Shown: in pieces, positions 1 through 7,598 of the stretch
Position numbering within the stretch: position 1 is the first letter of the stretch
How the letters are laid out: every line of letters begins with the position of its first letter
Source: Nitrospira sp. UBA2082
GTDB taxonomy: Bacteria > Nitrospirota > Nitrospiria > Nitrospirales > Nitrospiraceae
NCBI GenBank assembly: GCA_002331335.1
Contig: DCZO01000001.1
Location: 168,557 to 218,114 of the forward strand
Length of the DNA: 49,558 nucleotides
Direction: 5' to 3'
Translations under genes and position numbers: made by a program
The notes under the pieces: generated by a model
The model's input: the letters and a program-made list of their open reading frames with translations, nothing else
Database searches by the model: none
What the model was told of the DNA's origin: nothing

Positions 1-198
1 GCTTCTCTCTATATTTTCACCACAGACACAACAGGTTTTGATCTCTCACCTAAGGCGTCGTTCATCGTTGGGATCTGTAATGATCTGGGGTTTAGCCAAG
101 AGCATTGGAAGTTTGTGGAAATCGAGGCGCAAGAAAAACTAGCTGCTATCATTGATAGGCGTTGCACCGAATTTCTTTCCAGGGAGGGGCTGACGTGA
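1..198 (+). CDS. C-terminal end of an unidentified protein (partial)
   Basis: An open frame runs from the first base to a TGA at 196-198 and gives the last 65 residues of a protein whose start lies outside the window. The tail is mixed hydrophobic and charged, with a stretch reading SFIVGICNDLGF followed by an amphipathic helix-like segment and a C-terminus REGLT. The stop overlaps the start of the PilZ gene as TGATG, so the two are probably translationally coupled and co-transcribed. I do not recognise the family. It has no membrane segment in the visible part. The reading frame is supported by the clean overlap and by the absence of stops, but 65 codons is short evidence. Confidence 0.55.
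   Translation, partial: ASLYIFTTDTTGFDLSPKASFIVGICNDLGFSQEHWKFVEIEAQEKLAAIIDRRCTEFLSREGLT
181..189 (+). promoter_or_regulatory. Shine-Dalgarno deciding the PilZ start
   Basis: AGGGAGGGG lies 8 bases before the ATG at 198 and supports that codon over the in-frame ATG at 162, which has no comparable site. Confidence 0.6.
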
Positions 199-542
199 TG
201 CAGAACGAATGGGAGTGGCCGATGAAGGATAGTCATGAAAGCCATAGCGAGAGGGCAGCCTTACTGAGGTCTATCCCATATGAGATAACGGCAATAGCAG
301 AAGGTTCTGCCGTGTCGGCCGTCAGCGGGAGAGCGCTTTCCCTCAATATCAGCAGTGGCGGGATGTTGGTCCTGATGGAGCAGGCACCTCAAATCGAACA
401 GGTATTGAAAGTGTATGTCCCCACTCCTATCACTATTGCTGAAACCCCAACTCTTGCAGAAGTCCGGTGGACCAGGAAACTGCCGTTTGGGAAGTCCAAC
501 GGTAACGGGGCGTATTTTGTCGGACTGAAGTTTATGTTCTGA
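198..542 (+). CDS. PilZ domain protein
   Basis: A 114-residue single-domain protein with PilZ features: an arginine-containing N-terminal segment (R19, R24), the second motif as N50-I-S-S-G-G55 (matching D/N-x-S-x-x-G) and the usual closing strands AEVRWTRK and YFVGLKF. PilZ domains bind cyclic di-GMP and pass the signal to partners, often cellulose or exopolysaccharide machinery. The first arginine motif here is R-x4-R rather than the canonical R-x3-R, so ligand binding is plausible but not certain. The start at 198 is chosen because of the strong ribosome site and the TGATG overlap with the gene before. Its place directly ahead of the export genes suggests it senses c-di-GMP for this locus; that link is inference. 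Confidence 0.82.
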   Translation: MQNEWEWPMKDSHESHSERAALLRSIPYEITAIAEGSAVSAVSGRALSLNISSGGMLVLMEQAPQIEQVLKVYVPTPITIAETPTLAEVRWTRKLPFGKSNGNGAYFVGLKFMF

Positions 543-566
543 AGCATCGCCGGACCGTGTGACTAA

Positions 567-740
567 TCGGTCGGTCTGTCGGTGTTCCGACTTGACGAAA
601 GCGGTGAGGCCGTGAAGATCGTGAAGATTAAGGTGACGGACGATGACATCATCTTAAGAGTCGCGTCATCGCAAAATGTACAATTCAAACCAGGGGATAC
701 AATTGTGATCCCTTCGGAAACCATGGTGCTGGTGCCATGA
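567..740 (+). pseudogene. Remnant of a polysaccharide export protein (C-terminal piece)
   Basis: The frame that opens after a TAA at 564-566 and ends at TGA 738-740 encodes VFRLDESGEAVKIVKI, then a short acidic segment, then FKPGDTIVIPSETMVLVP. This is the typical C-terminal end of Wza/GumB-type outer-membrane export proteins, in which an SLBB region is followed by a strand of the form PGDTIVVP. The intact export gene next door ends with a similar SGDTIVVP. No start codon with a good ribosome site is present (GTG at 582 or 612 are possible). I read it as the 3' remnant of a lost or duplicated export gene. Its TGA overlaps the ATG at 737 as ATGA. It could instead be a small expressed peptide. 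Confidence 0.5.
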
Positions 741-1405
741 TACACATTGCGGACGAGAAGCCCGGGGGAAGGATGAAGAACGGCAAAATGGTTTCGCATC
801 TCATGTCGTCTTGGATTAACGCTCTAGTGATTCTTGGAGTGATAGGGCTGACCGGCTGTTCAGAGCTTCCTAAGGAGGTGTTGGAACAAGCAAGCAAGCC
901 TGTACCGAAAGACTTCCTCCTTGGTCCAGAGGATGTGCTTGAGGTTGCCGTGTGGAGGAATCAAGACCTTTCCAGAACGGTAGTCATTAGGCCTGACGGC
1001 ATGATCTCTCTTCCCCTTGTGGGCGATGTTCATGCAAGCGGCTCAACCGCAGCGCAAGTAGCAGACCGGATCGCGAAACGCCTAACGGAATTTAAGGAAA
1101 ACCCCTCCGTCTCCGTCAGTGTGAGAGACGTCAACAGTTATTTCATCTATGTGACGGGCGAAGTCACCAGGGCAGGAAAGTATCCCTTGAGATCATATGC
1201 GACCGTGCTGCAAGGAATTTCTCTGGCAGGCGGATTCACGCCCTTCGCGTCCAAAAATAAGATGGTGGTAGTGCGGACAGTCAAGGGGAGCAATGGTGAA
1301 GAGCGCCAAATCCGAATTCCCATCCGGTATGACGATCTAGTCAAGGGAGATGGCCCCATCGGTAACTTTACATTGATTTCGGGGGATACCATTGTTGTCC
1401 CCTAG
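737..1405 (+). CDS. Polysaccharide export outer-membrane lipoprotein (Wza/GumB family)
   Basis: A 222-residue export protein that would form or line the outer-membrane channel for the polymer. A hydrophobic signal segment ends in a lipobox L-T-G-C41, so it should be lipidated. Residues about 57-135 are the Poly_export domain (LLGPEDVLEVAVWRN, then VVIRPDGMISLPLVGDV). An SLBB domain follows (YVTGEVTRAGKYPL, then LAGGFTPFA), and the protein ends in SGDTIVVP. It is short compared with E. coli Wza but normal for the single-SLBB XrtA-locus type. The start may be ATG 737, which overlaps the preceding remnant, or ATG 773, which sits directly behind GGGGGAAGG. The next gene overlaps its end by 14 bases. 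Confidence 0.92.
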   Translation: MIHIADEKPGGRMKNGKMVSHLMSSWINALVILGVIGLTGCSELPKEVLEQASKPVPKDFLLGPEDVLEVAVWRNQDLSRTVVIRPDGMISLPLVGDVHASGSTAAQVADRIAKRLTEFKENPSVSVSVRDVNSYFIYVTGEVTRAGKYPLRSYATVLQGISLAGGFTPFASKNKMVVVRTVKGSNGEERQIRIPIRYDDLVKGDGPIGNFTLISGDTIVVP

Positions 1406-2924
1406 CCGTAAGCGGTGCACTGTACTCCTCCTGCGGGTGGCGGTTATGGGAATAGCGGCGCTTGCTCCAATTGCAGAAGCTGGAGTTCCCACCTCGTTGC
1501 CGGGTGGAGTAGGCACGTTCGAAAAGTCAACAATTCCGGGAGGAGGTTGGCGTTCAACTTTGGAGCTGCTCCGGAACCTTCCAGACGGTTTTTCGATCCT
1601 TCGATTTGAGAGAGCATTGCCCAAGCCGGACTTCACTATGCAGGTGGGGGGCGGCGCAGCCTTGAGCCCGTATTCCATTGCTACCGCTTTGCCGCCTGGA
1701 TTCATGGGCCTGCGGATCGTTCCGTTCATTTCGCTCGCCGAGCGGTATGACAGTAACGTGTTTTTCTCACCTGTTTTACCGGGTCTCCGCAGGGAAGATT
1801 ACGTCACCACGTTCAATCCCGGGATTTTCTTTTTGCACAATCACCCATTGATCAATACATCCCTTCAGCTTGCCACAAGAGGCGAATATTTCGTGATTCA
1901 CCCCGGGCTGAGTTATGCGGGATTCAATGGAACGGTCACATTCATGATGAATGAGTTGGCTCGGAGGGTGGTCGCGCCCGGCTCCAGTTTTGTCGTCTCT
2001 CAAAACATCAACTACAGTCCAAGTCTCCCCGGCTTCACTGCAGGAGAACAAAATACAGCAACGACGGCTACGACTGAGATTGATACGACGACGGCATTGG
2101 TGCGAAGTACGGCCCTGTTCCGCGTCAACACGCTGTCGGCGACGACCACGGTCGGGGGAGCAGTCCCGTTGTCGTCGTCGGTGCTCTTTCAAGCCAACTA
2201 TGGATATTCCTTATTTCGGTTCGGTGACTCATCGTTGAATGAAGAGGTGGGTGGCAATCGCGCGAGGACAATTAATTCTACCGCGCATTCTGCTCAAGCT
2301 GGTCCAGCCTGGCGTGTAACCTCTTCGGACACGCTCAGTCTCCGCGGGGTGTTTGAGAATGCCGACTATGGAGGCGGGCAGGGGGGATATCAAGCCATCG
2401 GTGCTTCGGTAGGATGGCACAAGGTCTTCTCTCCTTTCTTTACCGCTCGGGTTCATGGAGGTGCGACTCGGGTAGATCAAGATTTCTCAGGAGCTCTTGG
2501 CAACACTCAGAGTAGTGAGGGTGTGGCTTATACCGGAGGCGCAGCGGTAACGTATGCTGATGGACCTCAAATGCTCACACTGAGTTATGCCGTCGGGCTT
2601 GCACCCAGCTTCATCGCCGCAGTTGGTCCTCTCCAGAGCCATGTGGTTCATGTGACGGCTGGCCGGCGGTTGACCGAATTGCTCTCGATAACAGGAGGGT
2701 TCACCTACAATCGGAGCGAGGCAATCGAAAGCACGGTCCAGTTGCCGGGAACATTCTTTGAGTCGTACTCGGGGTATGGAGGAGTAAATTACCGGATTTC
2801 TCGTCAGTACTTCGCGACGGTCAACTATATCATCGGGACCTACAGAGGAAATTATTTTACGCCGGAAGTCATCGCTTTCGGCAGAAACGCTGTGACATTT
2901 GCAATAAGCGCATACTGGTTTTGA
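1392..2924 (+). CDS. Outer-membrane beta-barrel protein of the exopolysaccharide locus
   Basis: A 510-residue protein with a positively charged N-terminus, a hydrophobic core and a likely signal-peptidase site after AEA around residue 30. The rest is rich in alternating aromatic and small residues typical of beta strands (for example SVLFQANYGYSLFRFG) and ends in an aromatic residue, ISAYWF, as outer-membrane barrels do. It resembles the putative beta-barrel porins found in XrtA exopolysaccharide loci and probably helps polymer pass the outer membrane together with the 737 lipoprotein. The start is TTG (1392 or 1395) inside the end of the preceding gene, needed to keep the signal peptide; GGGGGA lies just upstream. 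Function is inferred from topology and position. Confidence 0.78.
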   Translation: MLSPSRKRCTVLLLRVAVMGIAALAPIAEAGVPTSLPGGVGTFEKSTIPGGGWRSTLELLRNLPDGFSILRFERALPKPDFTMQVGGGAALSPYSIATALPPGFMGLRIVPFISLAERYDSNVFFSPVLPGLRREDYVTTFNPGIFFLHNHPLINTSLQLATRGEYFVIHPGLSYAGFNGTVTFMMNELARRVVAPGSSFVVSQNINYSPSLPGFTAGEQNTATTATTEIDTTTALVRSTALFRVNTLSATTTVGGAVPLSSSVLFQANYGYSLFRFGDSSLNEEVGGNRARTINSTAHSAQAGPAWRVTSSDTLSLRGVFENADYGGGQGGYQAIGASVGWHKVFSPFFTARVHGGATRVDQDFSGALGNTQSSEGVAYTGGAAVTYADGPQMLTLSYAVGLAPSFIAAVGPLQSHVVHVTAGRRLTELLSITGGFTYNRSEAIESTVQLPGTFFESYSGYGGVNYRISRQYFATVNYIIGTYRGNYFTPEVIAFGRNAVTFAISAYWF

Positions 2925-2933
2925 AAGCCAATC

Positions 2934-5369
2934 ATGAATATACAAAACATTACCCCCCGAGATTTGTTCGATATGGCCATGAGACGGAAATGGTTCATCA
3001 TTTCCTCTCTTGTTTTGTCTTTGGCCGTAGCGGCGGCGGTTGCGCTCTTGACGCCGAAGATTTACCGCTCCTTTACCTCGATCATCGTGGAAACACAACG
3101 CATTCCGGAGCGCTATGTCAATTCTGTCATCTCGGGTGCGGTCTCTGATCGGCTTACGGTGGTGCAGCAAATCGTGTTAAGCCGGACCTTTCTGGATCAA
3201 ATTTCAAGAGAGTTTCAGTTGTACTCCCCCCAGGCCACAGAGTCTGATCGTGAACAGTTCATAGAAGGATTAAGGAAGAATATCAAAATCGAAACTAAGG
3301 CCCAACGAGGAGATGTCAGGGTGGAGTCATTCACGTTGTCGTTTGCTCATAACGATCCCGTTGTGGCGAGCCGGGTTACTGATCGATTGGCCGCTCAAAT
3401 TATCAGCGAAAACTTGAAAACGCGTGAACTGCTGGTGGAAGGCACCACGAAATTTCTCCAAGATGAATTGGCGCAAGCAGCAGCGTCGCTTGAAGCCCAA
3501 GAGCGTGCGATCGCACAGTTCAAGAAAAAGCATATGGGTGAACTGCCGGTACAGACTGCCGCCAATCTGCAAACGCTTGATCGCCTACAGCGGGAATTGG
3601 CAAACGTCAATGACGCGCTGCAAAACCGCAACGATCGGCGAGCTGCGACCCTGAAAATGATCAATTCATATGAGTTGATGGGGTTGGCCAATATGGATCC
3701 AGTCCGAGAGGTTAGCGCAAGCGCTCCCTCCGAGGATACCGGCCGGCAGCGAGCTCAGTCGCCACCCAGAGGAGCTGCACGCGCTTCTGCTTCTGATCCA
3801 TTGGCTCAACGGTTGCGTGAATTGGAGCGCCAACTGGCAACGCTTTCTGCTGAGTATAAAGATACGTATCCTGATGTGATTCAGACAAAGCAGGAGATCG
3901 CACAGCTTAAGCTGCGGGTTGCAGAGCGAAACGCGAGTTTGCTTCAGGAAGAAGCTGAGAGACCGGAGCCGGCGCGCCCGACAGAGAATGCTCGGCCTTC
4001 GACGCTGCGACGGCCTTCCTCTGGATCGATTGATCCATACGTGCACGAGTTGAAGCGAGAAAGAGAAGAGCTCGATATAGGGATCACCAACCTCAGAGAG
4101 CAGCAGCACAGACTCCAAGCGCAGATTCGAGACTTTGAACTCCGAGTCGAAAGAGCTCCTGAACGGGAGCAAGAATTGCTGGTCTTGGAGCGTGATTACA
4201 CGAACACCAAGCGCAACTACGACTCCCTACTCGATAAGCAGTTGAGCGCAAGGGTTTCTGAAAACCTGGAACGACGCCAACAAGGCGAAACCTTTAGAGT
4301 GATCGATCCGGCAAACGTCCCAATAAGACCAGAGTCTCCAGATCAGACAAAGATTTTGTTGGTCGGACTGCTGATAGGTTGCGGGCTTGGATTCGGTGGA
4401 GCATTCGCTCTTGAGCAACTGGCCGGAGTCGTCCAAAAGGTTGAGGATGTGGAGAGTCTCTTGGGTTTGCCAGTCATTGCCAGCATCCCAGACTTCAAAA
4501 CTGCGTATAAAACCAGTTCAAAGGCAAGGTTGTTGGAAGAATACAAAAACAAGTATTCACCGCAAATGGGGCGTAATGAGATCAAAAATGGTTGGCGGCC
4601 ATCTTCCAGCGGTAACAAAGACGCGTATGCCAAGGGCAAAGCAGTATATCAGCGCGAGAATGGAGATGAGCGCGGACAGAACGGAATGCGTAGCCAAATG
4701 AATTTGGTCGCGAAATGGCGACCACAGTCTTTGGTAGCGGAGCAATTTCGGGTGGCAGCTACGCGACTTGTTCTGTCGTCTGCAGGAAAGAAGCTCGTTG
4801 TCGTCGTCACGAGCGCCTTGCCCGGGGAAGGAAAATCTTCTTCGGCAAGCAACCTCGCCTATGTATTGGCCCATGATCTTGGCAAGCAGGTGCTCCTTAT
4901 TGATTGCGATTTCAAGCGGCCCGTTCTTCATACATATAACCAAACCCCTCTTCGTCCTGGGCTCGCTGAGGCGATTTACGGCGATGCTGCCCTCGAAAAC
5001 TGCCTGCATCGAAGCGGCGAGTCTTCCCTGTGGATATTGCCCTCTGGGCGACGGGACCACCAAATGGTTGATCTAACCAAGATTTCACAGCTGACCACCA
5101 TTGTGAAAGAGCTGAAGGAGCGGTTTGAGTTTATCCTGCTTGATGCTCCTCCGATTGTACCGGTGGCGGACATGAATTTGCTTGCGTCGATAGCAGATAT
5201 GCTTTTGCTCGTAGTCCGAGCCGGGGTGACTCCGTTAGATGTCCTAGGGAAGGCTGTGAACGCATTCCGTCCCTTAAACCGCGGGGCCGTGATTGTTACG
5301 GGAATGAAAGTTTCGGGTGCCACAATGTATATGCAAGATGTCTATGCGTCGCAAGAGACGACTCACTAA
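2934..5369 (+). CDS. Chain-length determinant fused to tyrosine autokinase (Wzc-type)
   Basis: An 811-residue inner-membrane protein that controls polymer length and export. The order is Wzz domain with the first membrane helix (about 18-40), a long coiled-coil periplasmic region with a proline- and arginine-rich insert (about 260-285 and 340-365), a second helix (about 468-492), then a cytoplasmic BY-kinase domain. Walker A is LPGEGKSSSASN (about 628-639), Walker A' is LLIDCDFKRP (about 653) and Walker B is FILLDAPP (about 732). Many XrtA loci keep the Wzz and kinase parts as separate genes; here they are one. The C-terminus, MYMQDVYASQETTH, has only two tyrosines rather than the tyrosine-rich cluster typical of Wzc. 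It starts 9 bases after the porin gene. Confidence 0.93.
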   Translation: MNIQNITPRDLFDMAMRRKWFIISSLVLSLAVAAAVALLTPKIYRSFTSIIVETQRIPERYVNSVISGAVSDRLTVVQQIVLSRTFLDQISREFQLYSPQATESDREQFIEGLRKNIKIETKAQRGDVRVESFTLSFAHNDPVVASRVTDRLAAQIISENLKTRELLVEGTTKFLQDELAQAAASLEAQERAIAQFKKKHMGELPVQTAANLQTLDRLQRELANVNDALQNRNDRRAATLKMINSYELMGLANMDPVREVSASAPSEDTGRQRAQSPPRGAARASASDPLAQRLRELERQLATLSAEYKDTYPDVIQTKQEIAQLKLRVAERNASLLQEEAERPEPARPTENARPSTLRRPSSGSIDPYVHELKREREELDIGITNLREQQHRLQAQIRDFELRVERAPEREQELLVLERDYTNTKRNYDSLLDKQLSARVSENLERRQQGETFRVIDPANVPIRPESPDQTKILLVGLLIGCGLGFGGAFALEQLAGVVQKVEDVESLLGLPVIASIPDFKTAYKTSSKARLLEEYKNKYSPQMGRNEIKNGWRPSSSGNKDAYAKGKAVYQRENGDERGQNGMRSQMNLVAKWRPQSLVAEQFRVAATRLVLSSAGKKLVVVVTSALPGEGKSSSASNLAYVLAHDLGKQVLLIDCDFKRPVLHTYNQTPLRPGLAEAIYGDAALENCLHRSGESSLWILPSGRRDHQMVDLTKISQLTTIVKELKERFEFILLDAPPIVPVADMNLLASIADMLLLVVRAGVTPLDVLGKAVNAFRPLNRGAVIVTGMKVSGATMYMQDVYASQETTH

Positions 5370-5384
5370 ACTACATATTTATAA

Positions 5385-5507
5385 GAGGAAGAAAGCTATA
5401 CTTTCGTGGTTTTGTCGGATGAGGAAGCCGATTTTGAGCGGGTCATCTCATTGCGTCCTCAACATCTAGCATCGAGTGTGGCGACATGCAATCTCCAATA
5501 TCTCTAA
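5385..5507 (+). other. Short open frame before the sugar transferase, possible remnant
   Basis: The gap after the kinase gene holds an open frame that ends at TAA 5505-5507 and reads FVVLSDEEADFERVISLRP near its start. GTG 5406 would give 33 residues, with GAGGAAG at 5385-5391 upstream. The stop overlaps an in-frame ATG of the next gene (5507) as TAATG. I do not recognise it. It could be a small coupled peptide or debris from the missing 5' part of the sugar transferase region. Confidence 0.25.
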
Positions 5508-6556
5508 TGAATCAGAAAGTATCGACTAATGTGGATAAACTAGCTCGGGAGGGCAGACCACCGTGGGCTATCTTCGCCGGGCTTATTAAGCGGGTGTTGA
5601 TTTTGGGCAATGGCCGCTTAGCTTCGCAGATCGTTCAACTATTGAAGGCGAAAAGAACGAGTCGTATCATTGTTGTTGGTTATGTAGGTCATGAGCAAAG
5701 CATGGCATCCGAAAGTCTGGGTATGGATATGTTCTTGGGATCGACCAGCCAATTATATGAGATCGTTGAGCGTCATCAAGTTGATTCTATAGTTGTCTGC
5801 CTCGAAAATCGACGAACTGCGTTGCCCGTTGAGACACTCCTTGACCTTAAGGCAATGGGTTCGGAGGTAGTAGATGGTCATTCACTCTACGAGGAGGAGG
5901 CTGGGTGCTTGCACATCGACTCATTAAGACCGAGTGCCCTGGTATTCTCCACTGGATTTAGGAAGCGGATGCTTACGTCTTCAGGTAAACGCCTCTTCGA
6001 TTTGGCTGCGTCCGCCATTGGTCTCGTGGTTGCGGTGCCTCTGTTTCTCCTTATCGGGATCCTCATAAAGCTTGATTCAGCCGGACCTGTGTTTTATCAG
6101 CAAATGAGGGTCGGCCTCAGAGGACAACCTTATCTGATATGGAAGTTTCGCTCCATGATGAACGACGCAGAAAAGAGCGGGCCTCGTTGGGCGCAGGCGC
6201 ATGACCCACGGATATCACGAGTTGGATGGTGGTTGCGGAAAACACGGCTGGACGAACTCCCACAGCTTATCAACGTATTGAAGGGAGAAATGAGTCTTGT
6301 GGGGCCGAGACCTGAACGGCCGGTTTTTGTTCAGGAACTTCGGACCCAGATACCTTATTACGACATCCGTCATGCTGTTCGGCCTGGCATTACTGGTTGG
6401 GCGCAAATACGATTTCGTTATGGTGCGTCGGCTGAAGATGCCCATTCAAAGCTGCAGTACGACCTCTATTATGTAAAAAATCTTAGCATTGCGTTGGATG
6501 CCAGGATATTGCTCGAAACAATTCGGGTGGTGCTCTTAGGTGAAGGGGCTCGGTGA
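5486..6556 (+). CDS. Undecaprenyl-phosphate sugar phosphotransferase (initiating enzyme), N-terminally short
   Basis: This 356-residue enzyme should start the repeat unit by moving a sugar phosphate from a UDP sugar to undecaprenyl phosphate. Residues about 32-150 form a nucleotide-binding-like fold (RVLILGNGRLASQIV). The bacterial sugar transferase domain follows from about 168: KRLFDLAASAIGL with a membrane segment, then VGLRGQPYLIWKFRSM, LDELPQLINVLKGEMSLVGPRPERP and RPGITGWAQI. This is the PEP-CTERM/XrtA-associated type. Relatives are usually about 450 residues and begin with several membrane helices, which are absent here; an in-frame TGA at 5435-5437 rules out an upstream extension. ATG 5507 is an alternative start. 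The gene overlaps the deacetylase that follows. Confidence 0.9.
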   Translation: MQSPISLMNQKVSTNVDKLAREGRPPWAIFAGLIKRVLILGNGRLASQIVQLLKAKRTSRIIVVGYVGHEQSMASESLGMDMFLGSTSQLYEIVERHQVDSIVVCLENRRTALPVETLLDLKAMGSEVVDGHSLYEEEAGCLHIDSLRPSALVFSTGFRKRMLTSSGKRLFDLAASAIGLVVAVPLFLLIGILIKLDSAGPVFYQQMRVGLRGQPYLIWKFRSMMNDAEKSGPRWAQAHDPRISRVGWWLRKTRLDELPQLINVLKGEMSLVGPRPERPVFVQELRTQIPYYDIRHAVRPGITGWAQIRFRYGASAEDAHSKLQYDLYYVKNLSIALDARILLETIRVVLLGEGAR

Positions 6557-6558
6557 TA

Positions 6559-7434
6559 ATGGCGGCGGTTGAAAACAAACTTACGCATTGTCTTTCATTT
6601 GATATCGAAGAGCATTTCCAGGTTTCCGGGTTCGAGTCGCCGATGCGTCGGAAGCATTGGGATCAATACGAGAGCCGCGTGGAGCAAAACACGGACACCA
6701 TTTTGGATGTCCTGGCTGCACGGCAATTCAAAGCGACGTTTTTTGTTCTCGGTTGGGTGGCTGAGCGCAATGCTCAATTGGTACGAAAGTTGGCCGCGGA
6801 AGGACATGAAATCGCATCGCATGGGTACGGCCACGAATTGATTACGGCCCAAACCCCACAAGTGTTCCGAGAAGATATTCGGAAAGCCAAAAGAATACTC
6901 GAGGATTTGATCGGAGGTCCGGTGTACGGGTACCGCGCGCCATCTTTCTCTATTACCCAGGAAACAAAATGGGCGTTGCCGATTCTCGTTGAAGAAGGCT
7001 ATGCCTATGACTCCAGCGTGTTTCCGGTCCTCCATGATCGTTATGGCATGCCAGGAGCGAACCCTCAATGTCATCAGCTTGAGACGGCTTCAGGAGCGCT
7101 ATGGGAGTTACCGCCTTCTACGGTAAAGGTAGGAGGAATGAGAGTCCCTGTGGCTGGCGGAGGATACTTCCGATTATTTCCCTACCCCATACTGCGCTGG
7201 ATGCTTCGGAGAATTGAGGAGCAGGGACAGCCGCTTGTCGTGTATTTACATCCGTGGGAGCTTGATCCCGGCCAACCCCGAATGCAAGGGCCGATGATTT
7301 CAAAATTTCGGCATTATCTAAACATCGGGAAAACAAAAGAGCGACTCACTGCCCTCATAAGGGATTTTGATTTCGGCCCGCTACGAACCGCAATTCCTGC
7401 CATGGCAAGCGCTGTGGCGTCGCATGAACGTTGA
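6559..7434 (+). CDS. Polysaccharide deacetylase, XrtA/PEP-CTERM-locus type
   Basis: A 291-residue carbohydrate esterase family 4 enzyme expected to remove acetyl groups from N-acetylated sugars of the polymer. Motif 1 is LSFDIEEHF (D15, E17, E18), motif 2 is ASHGYGHEL (about 85-92) and motif 3 is YRAPSFSI. The C-terminal region (GGGYFRLFPYPILRW and VVYLHPWELDPGQPRM) is the DUF3473-like extension typical of the XrtA-locus subfamily. There is no signal peptide, which also fits that subfamily. GTG 6553 overlaps the stop of the preceding gene, and ATG 6559 is 10 bases after GAAGGGG; I prefer 6559. It is the first of three CE4 deacetylases in the window. Confidence 0.9.
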   Translation: MAAVENKLTHCLSFDIEEHFQVSGFESPMRRKHWDQYESRVEQNTDTILDVLAARQFKATFFVLGWVAERNAQLVRKLAAEGHEIASHGYGHELITAQTPQVFREDIRKAKRILEDLIGGPVYGYRAPSFSITQETKWALPILVEEGYAYDSSVFPVLHDRYGMPGANPQCHQLETASGALWELPPSTVKVGGMRVPVAGGGYFRLFPYPILRWMLRRIEEQGQPLVVYLHPWELDPGQPRMQGPMISKFRHYLNIGKTKERLTALIRDFDFGPLRTAIPAMASAVASHER

Positions 7435-7583
7435 GTCTTGTTCAGTCGTGTTTCGCGCAGCCTTGAGTCCGTGCATTGCTGCAGATTGTCCGTATCCCCT
7501 CACAAGTGTGCAGATAGTAACACGGAAGGAGGGTACCGCTTATTGCAAGCCTGGGTTAGAGTTTTGAACAGTATCGGAGAACG

Positions 7584-7590
7584 AAGGAGG
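7584..7590 (+). promoter_or_regulatory. Strong Shine-Dalgarno before the sugar module
   Basis: AAGGAGG lies 8 bases before ATG 7599. It follows a 164-base gap (7435-7598), the longest clear break between 5.5 and 10.5 kb, so a promoter for the sugar module may lie in that gap, although I see no clear -35/-10 pair. Confidence 0.55.
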
Positions 7591-7598
7591 AAACATCG

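Noticed and set aside
2487..3170. A 227-codon minus-strand open frame
   Set aside because: It spans the junction of the porin and kinase genes on the opposite strand and has no recognisable motif.
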